Part shown: positions 10,490-20,357 of the stretch, in pieces
How positions within the stretch are numbered: the stretch's first letter is position 1
Layout of the letters: each line of letters starts with the position of its first letter
DNA from: Tardiphaga sp. 709
GTDB lineage: Bacteria; Pseudomonadota; Alphaproteobacteria; Rhizobiales; Xanthobacteraceae
Assembly: GCF_032401055.1 (NCBI RefSeq)
Contig: NZ_CP135529.1
Span: forward strand, 62,001-126,000
Length of the DNA stretch: 64,000 nt
Reading direction: 5' to 3'
Position numbers and translations under genes: made by a program
The notes under the pieces: model-generated
The model's database searches: none
Told to the model about the DNA's origin: nothing
The model's input: only the letters and a program-made list of their open reading frames with translations

Positions 10490-12160
10490 ATGACAGACGA
10501 ATCGGTATCCGACGCAGGCCGAGACTTCATCCGCGACATCGTTGCGGCGGACCTGCAATCCGGCAAACACAAGAGCGTGGTGACGCGCTTTCCGCCGGAG
10601 CCCAACGGCTACCTGCATCTCGGGCATGCCAAGTCGATCTGCCTGAATTTCGGCGTTGCCGAGGAGTTCGGCGGCCACTGCAACCTGCGTTTCGACGACA
10701 CCAATCCGACCAAGGAAGAGCAGGAATATATCGACGCCATCCAGCGCGACGTACGCTGGCTCGGCTTCGACTGGGGCGAAGGCAACCTGCATTACGCCTC
10801 GGATTATTTCGAGCAGCTCTATGACTGGGCGGTACATCTGATCCGCGCGGGCAAAGCCTATGTCGACGACCAGTCGCAGGAAGAAATCCGCTTCAAGCGT
10901 GGCACCCTGACGGAGCCCGGCCAGAACAGCCCGTTCCGCGATCGCCCGGTCGACGAGAACCTCGATCTGTTCGCCCGGATGCGTGCCGGCGAATTCCCGA
11001 ACGGCGCCCGCGTGCTGCGCGCCAAGATCGACATGTCGTCGGGTAACATCAACCTGCGCGATCCCGTGATCTATCGCATCCTGCATGCGCATCATCCGCG
11101 CACGGGCACCGCCTGGAGCATCTATCCGAGCTACGACTTCGCGCACGGTCAGTCGGATGCCATCGAACATGTGACGCATTCGATCTGCACGCTCGAATTC
11201 GAGGATCACCGGCCGCTCTACGACTGGTGTCTGGAAAACCTGCCGGTGCCGTCGCGGCCGCATCAGTATGAATTCGCGCGCCTCAACATGACCTACACGC
11301 TGCTGTCGAAGCGCGTGCTGACCGAACTCGTCCGTGGTGGCCATGTCACCGGCTGGGACGATCCTCGGATGCCGACGCTGGCCGGCCTGCAGCGCCGCGG
11401 CATTCCCGCTGAAGCGCTGCGCGAATTCGTCAAGCGCATCGGTGTCGCCAAGGCCAACTCGACCGTCGATATCTCGATGTTCGACTTCGCCGTGCGCGAG
11501 ACACTGAACCGCACGGCACAGCGCCGCATGGCGGTGCTGAAGCCGCTCAAGGTGGTGATCGAGAACTACCCGGAAGGGCAGACCGAACAGCTCGAAGCGG
11601 TCAATCATCCCGATGATGAAACGCTCGGCACGCGGCAGATCCCGTTCGGGCGTGAGCTTTACATCGAACATGACGACTTCATGGAAGAGCCGCCGAAGAA
11701 GTTCTTCCGCATGGCGCCGGGCCGCGAGGTCCGCTTGCGCTACGGCTACTTCATCACCTGCAAGGACGTCATCAAGAACGCCACCGGCGAGGTGGTCGAA
11801 CTGCGCTGCACCTACGATCCGGAAACCCGGGGCGGCAATGCGCCGGACGGCCGCAAGGTCAAGGCGACGATCCATTGGGTGAGCGCCGCAGATGCCGTGC
11901 AGGCGGAAGTACGCGTCTACAATCAGCTGTTCGCCGATCCGCAGCCCAATGCGACCGAGTTCGCATCGCAGCTCAATCCGGACTCGCTGGAGACGCTGAC
12001 CGGCGCCATGCTTGAGCCGGCGCTGGCGAGCGACAACACAAGCGATGTCGTGCAGTTCGAGCGCCAGGGCTATTTCTGTCGCGACAAGGATTCAGCGCCG
12101 GGCAAGCTGGTCTTCAACCGCACCGTCGGTCTGCGCGACAGCTACGCCAAGCTCGCCTGA
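10490..12160 (+). CDS. glnS: Glutaminyl-tRNA synthetase
   Basis: Class I synthetase that charges tRNA-Gln directly. 556 residues from ATG 10490, preceded by AAGG at about 8-10 bases. The HIGH motif is in [15 protein letters not shown] and the KMSKS-type motif is LLSKRVL. The two C-terminal beta-barrel anticodon domains include [12 protein letters not shown]. GlnS is patchy in alphaproteobacteria, many of which use GatCAB, so its presence is informative. The open frame extends to 10208 but overlaps the divergent gltX coding sequence, so the internal ATG is preferred. A perfect stem-loop follows. Confidence 0.95.
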   Translation: MTDESVSDAGRDFIRDIVAADLQSGKHKSVVTRFPPEPNGYLHLGHAKSICLNFGVAEEFGGHCNLRFDDTNPTKEEQEYIDAIQRDVRWLGFDWGEGNLHYASDYFEQLYDWAVHLIRAGKAYVDDQSQEEIRFKRGTLTEPGQNSPFRDRPVDENLDLFARMRAGEFPNGARVLRAKIDMSSGNINLRDPVIYRILHAHHPRTGTAWSIYPSYDFAHGQSDAIEHVTHSICTLEFEDHRPLYDWCLENLPVPSRPHQYEFARLNMTYTLLSKRVLTELVRGGHVTGWDDPRMPTLAGLQRRGIPAEALREFVKRIGVAKANSTVDISMFDFAVRETLNRTAQRRMAVLKPLKVVIENYPEGQTEQLEAVNHPDDETLGTRQIPFGRELYIEHDDFMEEPPKKFFRMAPGREVRLRYGYFITCKDVIKNATGEVVELRCTYDPETRGGNAPDGRKVKATIHWVSAADAVQAEVRVYNQLFADPQPNATEFASQLNPDSLETLTGAMLEPALASDNTSDVVQFERQGYFCRDKDSAPGKLVFNRTVGLRDSYAKLA

Positions 12161-12209
12161 GCAACCTCAGGGATTAGTTTTCGTATTCTGCATCCGTTCC
12201 GCTAGTCGC

Positions 12210-12245
12210 CGCTTGCCCTTCCGATAGCATTCGGAAGGGCAAGCG
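12210..12245 (+). terminator. Perfect 15-bp stem-loop after glnS
   Basis: Arms 12210-12224 and 12231-12245 (cgcttgcccttccga / tcggaagggcaagcg) pair exactly around a 6-base loop. There is no T-run. It ends on the first base of a possible GTG start for comEC, which favours the later ATG for that gene. Confidence 0.7.
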
Positions 12246-12262
12246 TGGCGTGCGGGCGTTCG

Positions 12263-14545
12263 ATGGCGCGGGGCGGGGATCAGCAACAGCGGCGGGGCCG
12301 GGCGGGTACAGCGACCACATGGCCGCCGCCGGCTACGGCAGGCATCGCTGTCTCGTCTGCAACGTCCTCAACGTCGCGTTTTGAGACGCTCCGGACGTGG
12401 GTGCGGGCCGAAGCTGGTCCCGGTCGCTTGCTGCCTTGGGTGCCGATCGCTTTCGGCACCGGCATCGCGCTGTATTTTGCCGCTGAGCAAGAGCCGATGG
12501 CCTGGGTTGCCGCGGCGACGGCAGGCCTTCTTTGCTTGGCTGCGTTTTTGCTCCGGCGGCAGCGATGGTTTCCCTTGATTTTGCTCATTGCGGCCATCGC
12601 GGCCGGCTTCGCGATGGCTGCCATGAAAACCGCGCGTGTGGCTCATGAGGTTCTGGCGAAGCCGCTCTATTCCGTCGCGCTTACCGGCTTCGTCGAAACT
12701 CACGAGGAACGGGAGCGCACGGATCGCTTCGTGCTGCGCGTTGCCACAATGGACAGCCCGCGCGTCGCACCGAAGCTCACCCGTGTGCGGGTGTCGGTGA
12801 AGAAGGGCACGGCGCCTGCCGTCGGCAGCTTCGTCGAATTGAAGGCAAGGCTGCAGCCGCCGCTGTCGCCGCTCCGGCCGGGGAGTTACGACTTCGGACG
12901 CGATCTGTACTTTCAAGGGATCGGCGCATCTGGCTTCGTGGTGGGCGGCATCAAGGCAGTCGATCCGCCGATACAGCCGAGTGTGGCGCTACGCTATTCG
13001 GCGACCATGCAGGGGCTACGCGACGCCATCGATGCGCGGATCCGCACTGTGCTCTCGGGCGATAGCCGCGCCATTGCCACGGCGCTGCTCACAGGCCGCC
13101 GCGATGCGATTTCGGCTGACGTCAATGATGCGATGTTCATCTCCGGACTCGGTCATGTGCTGTCGATCTCCGGCTATCATATGGCCGTTGTCGCCGGCGT
13201 GGTGTTCTTTGCGATACGCGCACTGCTGGCACTGATCCCTGTCCTGACGGTGACATTCCCGATCAAGAAAGTCGCAGCGGCTGCGGCGTTATTCGCAGCA
13301 CTGTTCTATCTGCTGTTGTCAGGTGCTGAAGTCGCGACGCAGAGATCGTTTTTCATGACAGCCGTCGTGCTGATTGCAGTCATGGTCGATCGCCGGGCGG
13401 TGACGTTCCGCACGCTGGCGGTGGCGGCAATGGTCGTGCTGATCGTCGCGCCGGAAGCGCTGGTGCATCCCAGTTTTCAGATGTCATTCGCGGCGACGCT
13501 GGGGCTGGTCGCATTGGTGCAGATCGGCATGCCCGCGCTGTTTGCCTCGCCCGATCATTCCGCGACGGCGCGCGTGGCACTATGGGGCGGACGCGAGATC
13601 GCGATGCTCGTACTGGCTTCGCTGGTCGCGGGCCTCGCCACCACGCCCTATGCCGCGTTTCATTTCCATCGCGTCACGCCTTATGGCGTTGTCGCCAATC
13701 TCCTGGCGATGCCGGTGGTCTCGGCGCTGGTGATGCCGGCGGGCATTCTCGGTCTGGTGGCCATGCCGTTCGGCTTTGACGGTGTGTTCTGGCGGCTGAT
13801 GGATGTCGGCATCCAGTGGATGATTGTGGTCACGCAATGGGTGGCAGCCTTGCCCGGCGCCATCGGCCGGATGCCGGCCTTTGGCATCGGACCGCTGATA
13901 TCAGCCAGTATCGGCATCATCGTGCTCGGATTGCTGCGCACGCCGTTGCGCTTTGCGGGAGTTGGCGTGCTCGCGCTCTCGATTGTCTGGGCGTTGCTGG
14001 TCAAGCAGCCCGATATGCTGATCTCGGGTGACGGTCGCAGCGTTGCGGTACGGGGCAGGGACGGGCGCCTGCATATGATGCGCAGCGCCAAGGATGCGTT
14101 TCTCGCGAAGGAGTGGCTTGCCGGTGATGCCGACGCCCGGCTGCCAACGGATGCCTCCCTCAGCCACGGTGTGTCCTGCGACCGCGACGGGTGCATCACG
14201 GCGCTGGCCGATGGCGCTTTGGTGGCGCTGGTTCTACAGCCGGATGCCTTCACAGATGATTGCGAGAAAGCGGCGCTCATCGTCACGGCGCGACAATCGC
14301 CGAGAGATTGCAGGGCGCTGGTGATCGATCAGGATCGCCTGCAACGAAATGGTGCGGTAAGCCTGCAGCGAACAGCAAACGGCTTTGCCATCGACTCTGT
14401 ACGGCCACGCGGCCAGGACCGTCCGTGGTCGCGCGCCATTCCCGATGAGCCCCAGCACGATCTGATCCAGAGCGGTCGTCCACCGCAAAATCGGCCGGCG
14501 GATGCGACGCCGGCGGAAACCGATCTTCAACCCGAAGATCAGTAG
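12263..14545 (+). CDS. comEC: ComEC/Rec2-family DNA uptake channel
   Basis: Polytopic inner-membrane protein of the ComEC/Rec2 family, the channel for single-stranded DNA in natural competence. 760 residues from ATG 12263; an alternative GTG at 12245 lies in the right arm of the glnS hairpin. The N-terminal region (about 50-110) has hydrophobic helices, then a soluble OB-like part (about 120-250). The competence domain contains the signature SGLGHVLSISGYHMAVVAG, followed by many membrane helices to about 570. The C-terminal 190 residues are a reduced metallo-beta-lactamase-like part without a recognisable HxHxDH motif. Converges on lexA, with 18 bp between stops. Whether this organism is competent cannot be read from the window. 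Confidence 0.9.
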   Translation: MARGGDQQQRRGRAGTATTWPPPATAGIAVSSATSSTSRFETLRTWVRAEAGPGRLLPWVPIAFGTGIALYFAAEQEPMAWVAAATAGLLCLAAFLLRRQRWFPLILLIAAIAAGFAMAAMKTARVAHEVLAKPLYSVALTGFVETHEERERTDRFVLRVATMDSPRVAPKLTRVRVSVKKGTAPAVGSFVELKARLQPPLSPLRPGSYDFGRDLYFQGIGASGFVVGGIKAVDPPIQPSVALRYSATMQGLRDAIDARIRTVLSGDSRAIATALLTGRRDAISADVNDAMFISGLGHVLSISGYHMAVVAGVVFFAIRALLALIPVLTVTFPIKKVAAAAALFAALFYLLLSGAEVATQRSFFMTAVVLIAVMVDRRAVTFRTLAVAAMVVLIVAPEALVHPSFQMSFAATLGLVALVQIGMPALFASPDHSATARVALWGGREIAMLVLASLVAGLATTPYAAFHFHRVTPYGVVANLLAMPVVSALVMPAGILGLVAMPFGFDGVFWRLMDVGIQWMIVVTQWVAALPGAIGRMPAFGIGPLISASIGIIVLGLLRTPLRFAGVGVLALSIVWALLVKQPDMLISGDGRSVAVRGRDGRLHMMRSAKDAFLAKEWLAGDADARLPTDASLSHGVSCDRDGCITALADGALVALVLQPDAFTDDCEKAALIVTARQSPRDCRALVIDQDRLQRNGAVSLQRTANGFAIDSVRPRGQDRPWSRAIPDEPQHDLIQSGRPPQNRPADATPAETDLQPEDQ

Positions 14546-14563
14546 TCCGCCGAGGCGATAGCC

Positions 14564-15286
14564 TCAGTAGCGGCGATACAGGCCGATCAGCTTGCCCTGA
14601 ATGCGCACCCGGTTGGGCGGCAGGATGCGGACCTCGTAGGCGTCGTTGGCGGGCTCCAGCGCGATTGACGCGCCGCGGCGGCGGAAGCGCTTCAGGGTGG
14701 CTTCCTCGTCGTCGATCAGGGCCACCACGATGTCGCCGGTGTCGGCGCTCTCGTTGCGCTGGATCAGCACGGTATCGCCATCGAGAATGCCGGCGTCCTG
14801 CATGGAATCGCCGCGCACTTCGAGCGCATAATGTTCGCCGGAGCCGAGCATGTCGGCGGGCATGCTGATCGTGTGGCTGCGGGTCTGCAGCGCCTCGATC
14901 GGCGTACCGGCCGCGATGCGGCCCATGACCGGGATAGCAACCGTGCGGCCGTTGTCATCATCGCCGCTGTGGCTAGCGATGCTGGCGGCCGAACGCACCT
15001 TGCCGAGCGTGCCTTCGATGACGCTGGGCGTAAAGCCGCGGCGTCCGGTGCCGCCGGTGACCGGCGCGCCGAGCTCTGGCAGCTTGATGACTTCGATGGC
15101 ACGGGCGCGATTGGGTAGACGGCGTATGAAGCCGCGTTCTTCCAGTGCTGTGATCAGACGATGGATGCCGGACTTCGAGCGCAGGTCGAGCGCATCCTTC
15201 ATCTCGTCGAAGGAGGGCGGGACGCCGGCTTCCTTCAACCGTTGATCGATGAATCGCAGGAGTTCGTATTGTTTGCGCGTGAGCAT
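14564..15286 (-). CDS. lexA: SOS-response repressor LexA
   Basis: Represses DNA-damage genes until RecA* triggers its self-cleavage. 240 residues: N-terminal winged helix ([13 protein letters not shown].., about 1-70), a linker longer than in E. coli, and a C-terminal S24 peptidase domain. Cleavage site Ala126-Gly127 in GRIAAGTP; catalytic dyad Ser161 in RGDSMQDAG and Lys199 in EATLKRF, spaced 38 apart. The start ATG has GAGGATGG upstream. A GAAC-N7-GTTC operator about 160 bp upstream indicates autoregulation. Confidence 0.97.
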   Translation of the reverse strand: MLTRKQYELLRFIDQRLKEAGVPPSFDEMKDALDLRSKSGIHRLITALEERGFIRRLPNRARAIEVIKLPELGAPVTGGTGRRGFTPSVIEGTLGKVRSAASIASHSGDDDNGRTVAIPVMGRIAAGTPIEALQTRSHTISMPADMLGSGEHYALEVRGDSMQDAGILDGDTVLIQRNESADTGDIVVALIDDEEATLKRFRRRGASIALEPANDAYEVRILPPNRVRIQGKLIGLYRRY

Positions 15287-15443
15287 CTGAAGCCATCCTC
15301 AGTTGACGGTGTCGGCCGCCGCGTGCGTTTCAAAGGGCCTTCGAACAGTGAGCCTCAATCCAGAGACGATCGTTCGAAGATCGGTTGCGCGAGTTCGGGC
15401 ACTCTCAAACTACTCAAAGCCACAGAATCTCGAAACAAATCAT

Positions 15444-15473
15444 GAACGAACACTATATGTTCCATATGTGTTC
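15444..15473 (-). promoter_or_regulatory. LexA (SOS) operator cluster upstream of lexA
   Basis: 15448-15462 reads GAAC-actatat-GTTC, a perfect alphaproteobacterial SOS box. An extra GAAC directly precedes it (15444-15447), and a further GTTC lies 7 bases after it (15470-15473), giving four half-sites in 30 bp. The site is about 160 bp upstream of the lexA start, implying either a long leader or an unseen start further upstream. The rest of the 15287-15588 gap shows no gene. Confidence 0.85.
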
Positions 15474-15588
15474 TGCAATGCTTAATTTGCCGTCAACAGA
15501 ACGCACGTTGAGCGAGGTTTGAGGAGGCTGTTCCTCACCAGTCGTCGGTCCTCGACGGACATGGAAAATGCTTCCGCGGTCGCTTGAG

Positions 15589-16158
15589 CTAGGTGGACGT
15601 CATGCGCCCAATGGGCGGCGGAGGTGTCGTGGAGCCGGTGGCCAGCGAGCGCTGAACCATGATCGTGTCGGCCCAGCGGCCGGAACGATAGGCGACGCCG
15701 GGCAGCAAGCCCACGCGGGCAAAGCCGAAGCTTTCATGCAAGCCGAGCGAGGCCGTGTTGTCGGCATCGATATAGCCGATGATCTGCCGGAAGCCGGCCG
15801 CCGCGCAGACGTCGATGAGTTCGCGCATCAACAGGCGGCCGATACCGCGGCCGACATGTCCGTGGTGGATATAGATCGAGTGCTTGACCGTGTAGCGATA
15901 GGCCGGTCGTTTGCGGAACAGCACCACATAGGCGTAGCCCACGACCTCGCCGCCTTGCGTGGCGACGAGGTGCGGGAACCGTTTGCTGCGCAGGTTCTTG
16001 CGCCGGTCTCTAAGATCGTCGGGCTGCGGCGTGTCGGCGTCGCTGACGCCTTCCTCAACGCCTTGCCGGATATGCCGGCGATAGATCGCGAGCATGGCAT
16101 CGACGTCGGTGTCGCGTGATGGTCGGATGACGACCGGCTGTTCGAGTTCCGTTGGCAA
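15589..16158 (-). CDS. GNAT-family N-acetyltransferase (phosphinothricin acetyltransferase-like)
   Basis: 189-residue acetyltransferase of the GNAT fold. The acetyl-CoA-binding motif is seen in IHHGHVGRGIGRLLMRELID, with the conserved R/Q-x-x-G-x-G/A pattern, followed by IGYIDADNTASLGLHESFGF (motif B) typical of the Pat/Bar/YncA group. The substrate cannot be assigned; YncA-type enzymes acetylate amino acids such as methionine sulfoximine. It begins 21 bp after the stop of the PLP decarboxylase on the same strand, so the two are probably co-transcribed, which suggests an amino acid or polyamine substrate (inference). Confidence 0.85.
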   Translation of the reverse strand: MPTELEQPVVIRPSRDTDVDAMLAIYRRHIRQGVEEGVSDADTPQPDDLRDRRKNLRSKRFPHLVATQGGEVVGYAYVVLFRKRPAYRYTVKHSIYIHHGHVGRGIGRLLMRELIDVCAAAGFRQIIGYIDADNTASLGLHESFGFARVGLLPGVAYRSGRWADTIMVQRSLATGSTTPPPPIGRMTST

Positions 16159-16179
16159 ATCAGGCTCCTTACGTGCTCC

Positions 16180-18537
16180 CTATTCGGAGACCACGTAAGT
16201 GTAAAGCCGGATCCGGCCATTGGCGTCGACCTTGCGGTAGATGCCCTGGATCTCGACGTCGAAGCCCGGGAAGGTGTTGAAACAGGTCTCGAACATCTTG
16301 AGATAATCGATCATCGGCTTGGACCGTTCGGTGAGCCGCTCGCCCGGCACGATCGTGGCGATGCCGGGCGGATAGACCACGAATGGCGTCGTCGCGACAC
16401 GCCCGAAGATCTCGTCGATGGGGAGGTAGTCGACGTCGTTGCGCACCAGACAGCGCGCGGCATCATGAGGTGACATGGCGATCTCCGGCAGATGGTCGGC
16501 GGAGAATTGCCTGGTCTGGAGGTCGCTCACATTGGCCTCGCGGAAGAACCGGTGCATGTCGCCGCACAGATCCCGTAGGCGTATGCCTGCATAACGCGCC
16601 GGCCTGCGCCGCGCGAATTCCGGGATGACGTCTTCCAGCAGCGCGTTGTCGTCGTGTAGCTTCTTGAACGCCACGAGACCGCTGATCAGCGTGCCGGCCT
16701 TGCTGGCTTCCACGCCGGGGGTCAGCAGGAAGAGCAGCGAGTTGAGGTCGTTCTTCTCCGGCACGATGCGATTTTCGCGCAGAAACTGCGCCACCACAGG
16801 CGCAGGGATGCCGTGTTCCGCATAACCGCCGGTGGTGCGGTCGAAGCCGGGTGTCAGTACCGTCAGCTTGTTGGGATCGGTCATGGTGAAACCGGCTTCC
16901 ATGCCGGGGAAGCCATGCCAAGCGGCGTCCGGCGCGAGCTGCCAATAAGCCGGATTGGTGGCCAGCTGGTCAGTGCCGATGCTTTCCCACGGCACATTGT
17001 GAACGGCGCCTTCGCTGGCTGCGTCGGGAATCGCGACGCGCTCGGGTACGAAGGGTTCGAAGAACCAGCGGCGCTCAGTGCGGGTTTCCTTCTCCTCGAA
17101 TTCGCGGCGGACGGCGCGCATCTTCTTGCGCAGCTCGATGCCAAGCCGGATCGTGTCGTCCCACAACACTTCGCCGGAGCGGCCCTTCATCATCTGCGCG
17201 CCGACATCCAATGATGCGAACAGCGGGTAGAAGGGCGAGGTCGAGGCGTGCTGCATGAAGCTTTCGTTGAAGCGCCGATGCTCGACACGGCGCTTCTGGC
17301 CGCGGATATGCCGATCCTTCATGTGGATCTGCGACGCCTGCGAGAAGCTCGCGAGCTGCTTGTGGGTCGACTGCGTCGCGATGATGCCCGGCGAATCCGG
17401 ACCAAGCTCCTTGAGCCCCATGGCGAACCGGCCGGCATAGAGCGGGTGGAACTTCATGAAGCCCGCCCAGGCCTCGTCGAACAGGATGTAATCGCAGAGA
17501 TGGCCGATGCGCGCGATGATCATCTCGGCGCTGTAGATGGTGCCGTCATAGGTGCATTGTTCGATCACTGCCACGCGAAACGGACGCTCGCGCTTCCAGG
17601 CATCTTTGTCGGTGACCAGCGGATTGATGCGGATGCACTCGCGCAGCGCGTCCTCGTCGAGCGCATCCCAGTTCATCGGCCCGATCAGGCCCCAGGGATT
17701 GCGCGTCGTCGGCACATAGATCGGCACACCGCCTGAAATCATCAAGGCGCCGTGCAAAGCCGCCTTGTGGTTGTTGCGATCGAACAGCACCAGATCGCCA
17801 TCGGTGACCAAAGCCGATAGCGCGACCTTGTTGGAGGTCGAGGTGCCGTTGAGCACAAAATAGGTTTTCTCCGCGCCAAAAATCTGCGCGGCTTCCTTCT
17901 GCGCCTGCAAAGCAGGGCCTTCATGGGTCAGCAGATCGCCGAGATCGAGCACCGAATTGTCGAGGTCGTCGCGGAACACCGCTTCGCCGAGATGTTCCAT
18001 GAACACGCGGCCGATCGGGCTGCGGCTGTAGAACACGCCGCCATTGTGGCCCGGGCAGGTCCAGAGCTGGTTGCCTTCCTCGGCATAGTCGACCAGCGCG
18101 CCGAAGAACGGCGTCTTCAGCGTCTCGGCATATTGCTTCAACCGGCTGATCAGGTTCTTGGCGATGAAGGGCGGGGTTTCTTCTGAGAGGAACACATAGC
18201 CGTCGATGAAATCGAGCACCTCGACCGGGACGTCCTCGAACCGCTTGCGACGGATCAGCAGGATGATGGGGAAGTCCAGGCCGCGTTTGCGCATCAGGTT
18301 GATCAGCGCCGCGGTCTTGCCTTCGAGGCCCTTCTTGCCCCAGTCGACCACCATGCAGCCGATCGCTGCGTCGGTCTGGACCGCGATCGTGGCGTCTTCG
18401 AGTTTGCGCGCCTTGACGACCTCGAAGCCGGAACGCTCGATCTCATCGACGATCTGATTGAGGCGAATGCCCTCGAGATCGTCGGCGTCGAATGTTGGCA
18501 TCGCAAACAGGAAATTGAAGCGTTTGAAATAGTCCAT
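16180..18537 (-). CDS. Orn/Lys/Arg decarboxylase, class I (large PLP type)
   Basis: PLP-dependent amino-acid decarboxylase of the Orn/Lys/Arg group III fold. 785 residues, the usual size of AdiA/LdcC/SpeC-like enzymes. N-terminal wing (flavodoxin-like) domain about 1-135, PLP major domain about 140-560, C-terminal domain to the end. The PLP-binding Lys is in QSTHKQLASF (Lys393), and the HNGG region (CPGHNGGVFYSRSP) is also diagnostic. Product is an amine (cadaverine, agmatine or putrescine); specificity cannot be read. A short palindrome TTCAGTgACTGAA at 18588-18600 lies about 50 bp upstream and could be an operator. Followed at 21 bp by the GNAT gene. Confidence 0.9.
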   Translation of the reverse strand: MDYFKRFNFLFAMPTFDADDLEGIRLNQIVDEIERSGFEVVKARKLEDATIAVQTDAAIGCMVVDWGKKGLEGKTAALINLMRKRGLDFPIILLIRRKRFEDVPVEVLDFIDGYVFLSEETPPFIAKNLISRLKQYAETLKTPFFGALVDYAEEGNQLWTCPGHNGGVFYSRSPIGRVFMEHLGEAVFRDDLDNSVLDLGDLLTHEGPALQAQKEAAQIFGAEKTYFVLNGTSTSNKVALSALVTDGDLVLFDRNNHKAALHGALMISGGVPIYVPTTRNPWGLIGPMNWDALDEDALRECIRINPLVTDKDAWKRERPFRVAVIEQCTYDGTIYSAEMIIARIGHLCDYILFDEAWAGFMKFHPLYAGRFAMGLKELGPDSPGIIATQSTHKQLASFSQASQIHMKDRHIRGQKRRVEHRRFNESFMQHASTSPFYPLFASLDVGAQMMKGRSGEVLWDDTIRLGIELRKKMRAVRREFEEKETRTERRWFFEPFVPERVAIPDAASEGAVHNVPWESIGTDQLATNPAYWQLAPDAAWHGFPGMEAGFTMTDPNKLTVLTPGFDRTTGGYAEHGIPAPVVAQFLRENRIVPEKNDLNSLLFLLTPGVEASKAGTLISGLVAFKKLHDDNALLEDVIPEFARRRPARYAGIRLRDLCGDMHRFFREANVSDLQTRQFSADHLPEIAMSPHDAARCLVRNDVDYLPIDEIFGRVATTPFVVYPPGIATIVPGERLTERSKPMIDYLKMFETCFNTFPGFDVEIQGIYRKVDANGRIRLYTYVVSE

Positions 18538-18692
18538 TTGTCCACCGATCTTGTTTCGCTGCGATCTCTCGCTGCGTTACGTGACAATTCAGTGACTGAA
18601 ACCGTGTTGAGGTATCTCAGTCAGGAAAAAGGTTTGGAAGCATGCCGCAGGTGAGAGTTCCGAACGCGGCGTCGTTCTATGAGGGGGCGCCG

Positions 18693-19901
18693 CTAGGTTG
18701 GCAGTCGAATGATGGCGCATGAATCGCCGGCAGCCGCGGCCGGCGCGAATGGCTTGCGGATCAAGAGCCCCTCGGCGACAGCCAAATTCCCCAGCAGCGA
18801 CGAGTCCTGTTTCACGACCGGCGTTGCCACCACGGTGCCGTCGGCGCGGGTCTCGAGGCGCGTGCGCAGATAATCCTCGCGCTGGTCGTTGGCGGCGAGG
18901 TCACGGCCGAGCACCGCGGGTTCTATCGCATGGGCGATGTCGTTTCGACCGGACAGCGCACGCAGCAGCGGCACCATGAACAGGAAGCCGCAGACATACG
19001 ACGACACGGGATTGCCGGGCAGGCCGATGACGCGCATGCCCTGGCGGCGTCCGTGCATCATCGGCTTGCCGGGCCGCATGGCGATGCGCCAGAACGCCAT
19101 CTCGACGCCGGCATTGATCAGGGATTGCTGCACGAGGTCATGGTCGCCGACCGACGCACCGCCGGTGGTGATCAGCACGTCGGCCTTCAGATCGATCGCG
19201 CGCTGAATGGCTGATGTGGTCGCCTCCAGCGTATCGACGGCGATGCCGAGATCGACCACCTCGGCGCCTTCGGCGCGGGCCAATGCACGCAGCGCGAAGC
19301 CATTGGAGAGCACGATCTGGCCGGGGCCGGGGACTGCGCCGGGCATCACCAGTTCGTCGCCGGTGGCAAGCACGGCAACGACGGGCCGTCGCCGCACGGG
19401 CAGTGACGGATGGTTCATGCCGGCGGCAAGCGCCAGATCGCGGTCGGTGAGGCGGGTGCCGGAGCGGAGCAGGACATCACCTTCGTTGAAATCGACGCCG
19501 GCCGGGCGGATATGCTTGCCGGAAATCGCGGCCTCGTTGATCCCGACGATATCGCCATCCCGCGCGGTGTCTTCCTGGATCACCACGGCGTCGGCGCCAG
19601 CGGGCAACACGCCGCCGGTGAAGATTCGCAGGGCTTCGCCGGTCTGCAGCGGGCGGTCGAACGGCTTGCCTGCGGCGATCTCGCCGATCACGCGGAGCTT
19701 GGCGCCCAAAGTCGCATCGGCAGCGCGCACGGCATAACCGTCCATCGCTGACATGGGCTCCGGTGGCTGCGTGCGCAGCGAAGCGATGTCGCGAGCGAGC
19801 ACGCGGTGGAACGCGTCTTCCAGCGGCACCATCTCCTCAGGCAGCGCATCGGCGCCCGCGAGAATCGCGGCCATGGCATCGGTAACCGGCATCAGGGCCA
19901 T
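18693..19901 (-). CDS. moeA: Molybdopterin molybdenumtransferase MoeA
   Basis: Inserts molybdate into adenylylated molybdopterin, the last step of molybdenum cofactor synthesis. 402 residues. Family signatures are MSAMDGYAVRAAD (domain I/II), GGVLPAGADAVVIQEDT, and the MPT-binding TTGGASVGDHDLV and GLPGNPVSSYVC. Two closely spaced ATGs (19901 and 19892) are possible starts. In relatives moeA directly follows moaC in a trpD-trpC-moaC-moeA-lexA run; here moaC lies about 7 kb away and the intervening DNA is accessory. Confidence 0.95.
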   Translation of the reverse strand: MALMPVTDAMAAILAGADALPEEMVPLEDAFHRVLARDIASLRTQPPEPMSAMDGYAVRAADATLGAKLRVIGEIAAGKPFDRPLQTGEALRIFTGGVLPAGADAVVIQEDTARDGDIVGINEAAISGKHIRPAGVDFNEGDVLLRSGTRLTDRDLALAAGMNHPSLPVRRRPVVAVLATGDELVMPGAVPGPGQIVLSNGFALRALARAEGAEVVDLGIAVDTLEATTSAIQRAIDLKADVLITTGGASVGDHDLVQQSLINAGVEMAFWRIAMRPGKPMMHGRRQGMRVIGLPGNPVSSYVCGFLFMVPLLRALSGRNDIAHAIEPAVLGRDLAANDQREDYLRTRLETRADGTVVATPVVKQDSSLLGNLAVAEGLLIRKPFAPAAAAGDSCAIIRLPT

Positions 19902-20009
19902 CGCGGGGATCTCCGGCAGTGTGGGCGCCCGTCATAGCGGAGAGCGGGAGCGGACGCAAAACCACAGCCGCTTTGGCAGGGCAGGGAAACACGATAGACA
20001 TTGGCGATC

Positions 20010-20300
20010 ATGACCGACAACCACGCCGCAACCGACGATGAAGCGCCTGTCTGGCGGGCAGATGTCGATGCGCTGGCATTCCGGCCATCCGGCCATCGCG
20101 GGCTGTGCATGGTGCACCGTCATGCGTTCCGGACGCTGCTCCGACGCTACCCGTCGCCGGAGGACTGCGCAGCCTATTTCCAAGACCACAGAGCGGTGTT
20201 CCAGGCGGCGGCTAGTGTCAAACTCGCGCAGGCCTCGGTGGCGGCGGACACGAATTTCCATCTGACCAGCCGCGATCTCGCCCGCGCGATGCAAAATTAA
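20010..20300 (+). CDS. Conserved hypothetical protein next to cbtBA
   Basis: A 96-residue soluble protein from ATG 20010 (a TTG at 20001 would add three residues). It has no signal peptide or membrane segment. Its C-terminal half reads like a small conserved domain (YFQDHRAVFQAAASVKL.. NFHLTSRDLARA), a style seen in DUF1488-like short proteins, but that assignment is only a resemblance. It lies 57 bp upstream of cbtB on the same strand, so it may be the first gene of a cbtBA operon. Function unknown. Confidence 0.6.
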   Translation: MTDNHAATDDEAPVWRADVDALAFRPSGHRGLCMVHRHAFRTLLRRYPSPEDCAAYFQDHRAVFQAAASVKLAQASVAADTNFHLTSRDLARAMQN

Positions 20301-20357
20301 CGGTCGCGCCACCGGTGCAACTCGGCTAAATTGGCCCTCTATTTCGCGAGGATTCCG

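Noticed and set aside
12245-12262. GTG at 12245 as the comEC start
   Set aside because: Its first base belongs to the right arm of the perfect hairpin ending glnS; the ATG at 12263 is more sensible, though not proven.
19902-20009. Cobalamin riboswitch upstream of the cbtBA operon
   Set aside because: CbtBA is often B12-controlled, so I looked for it, but the 108-bp gap upstream of 20010 and the 57-bp gap upstream of cbtB show no convincing B12-box or core sequence.
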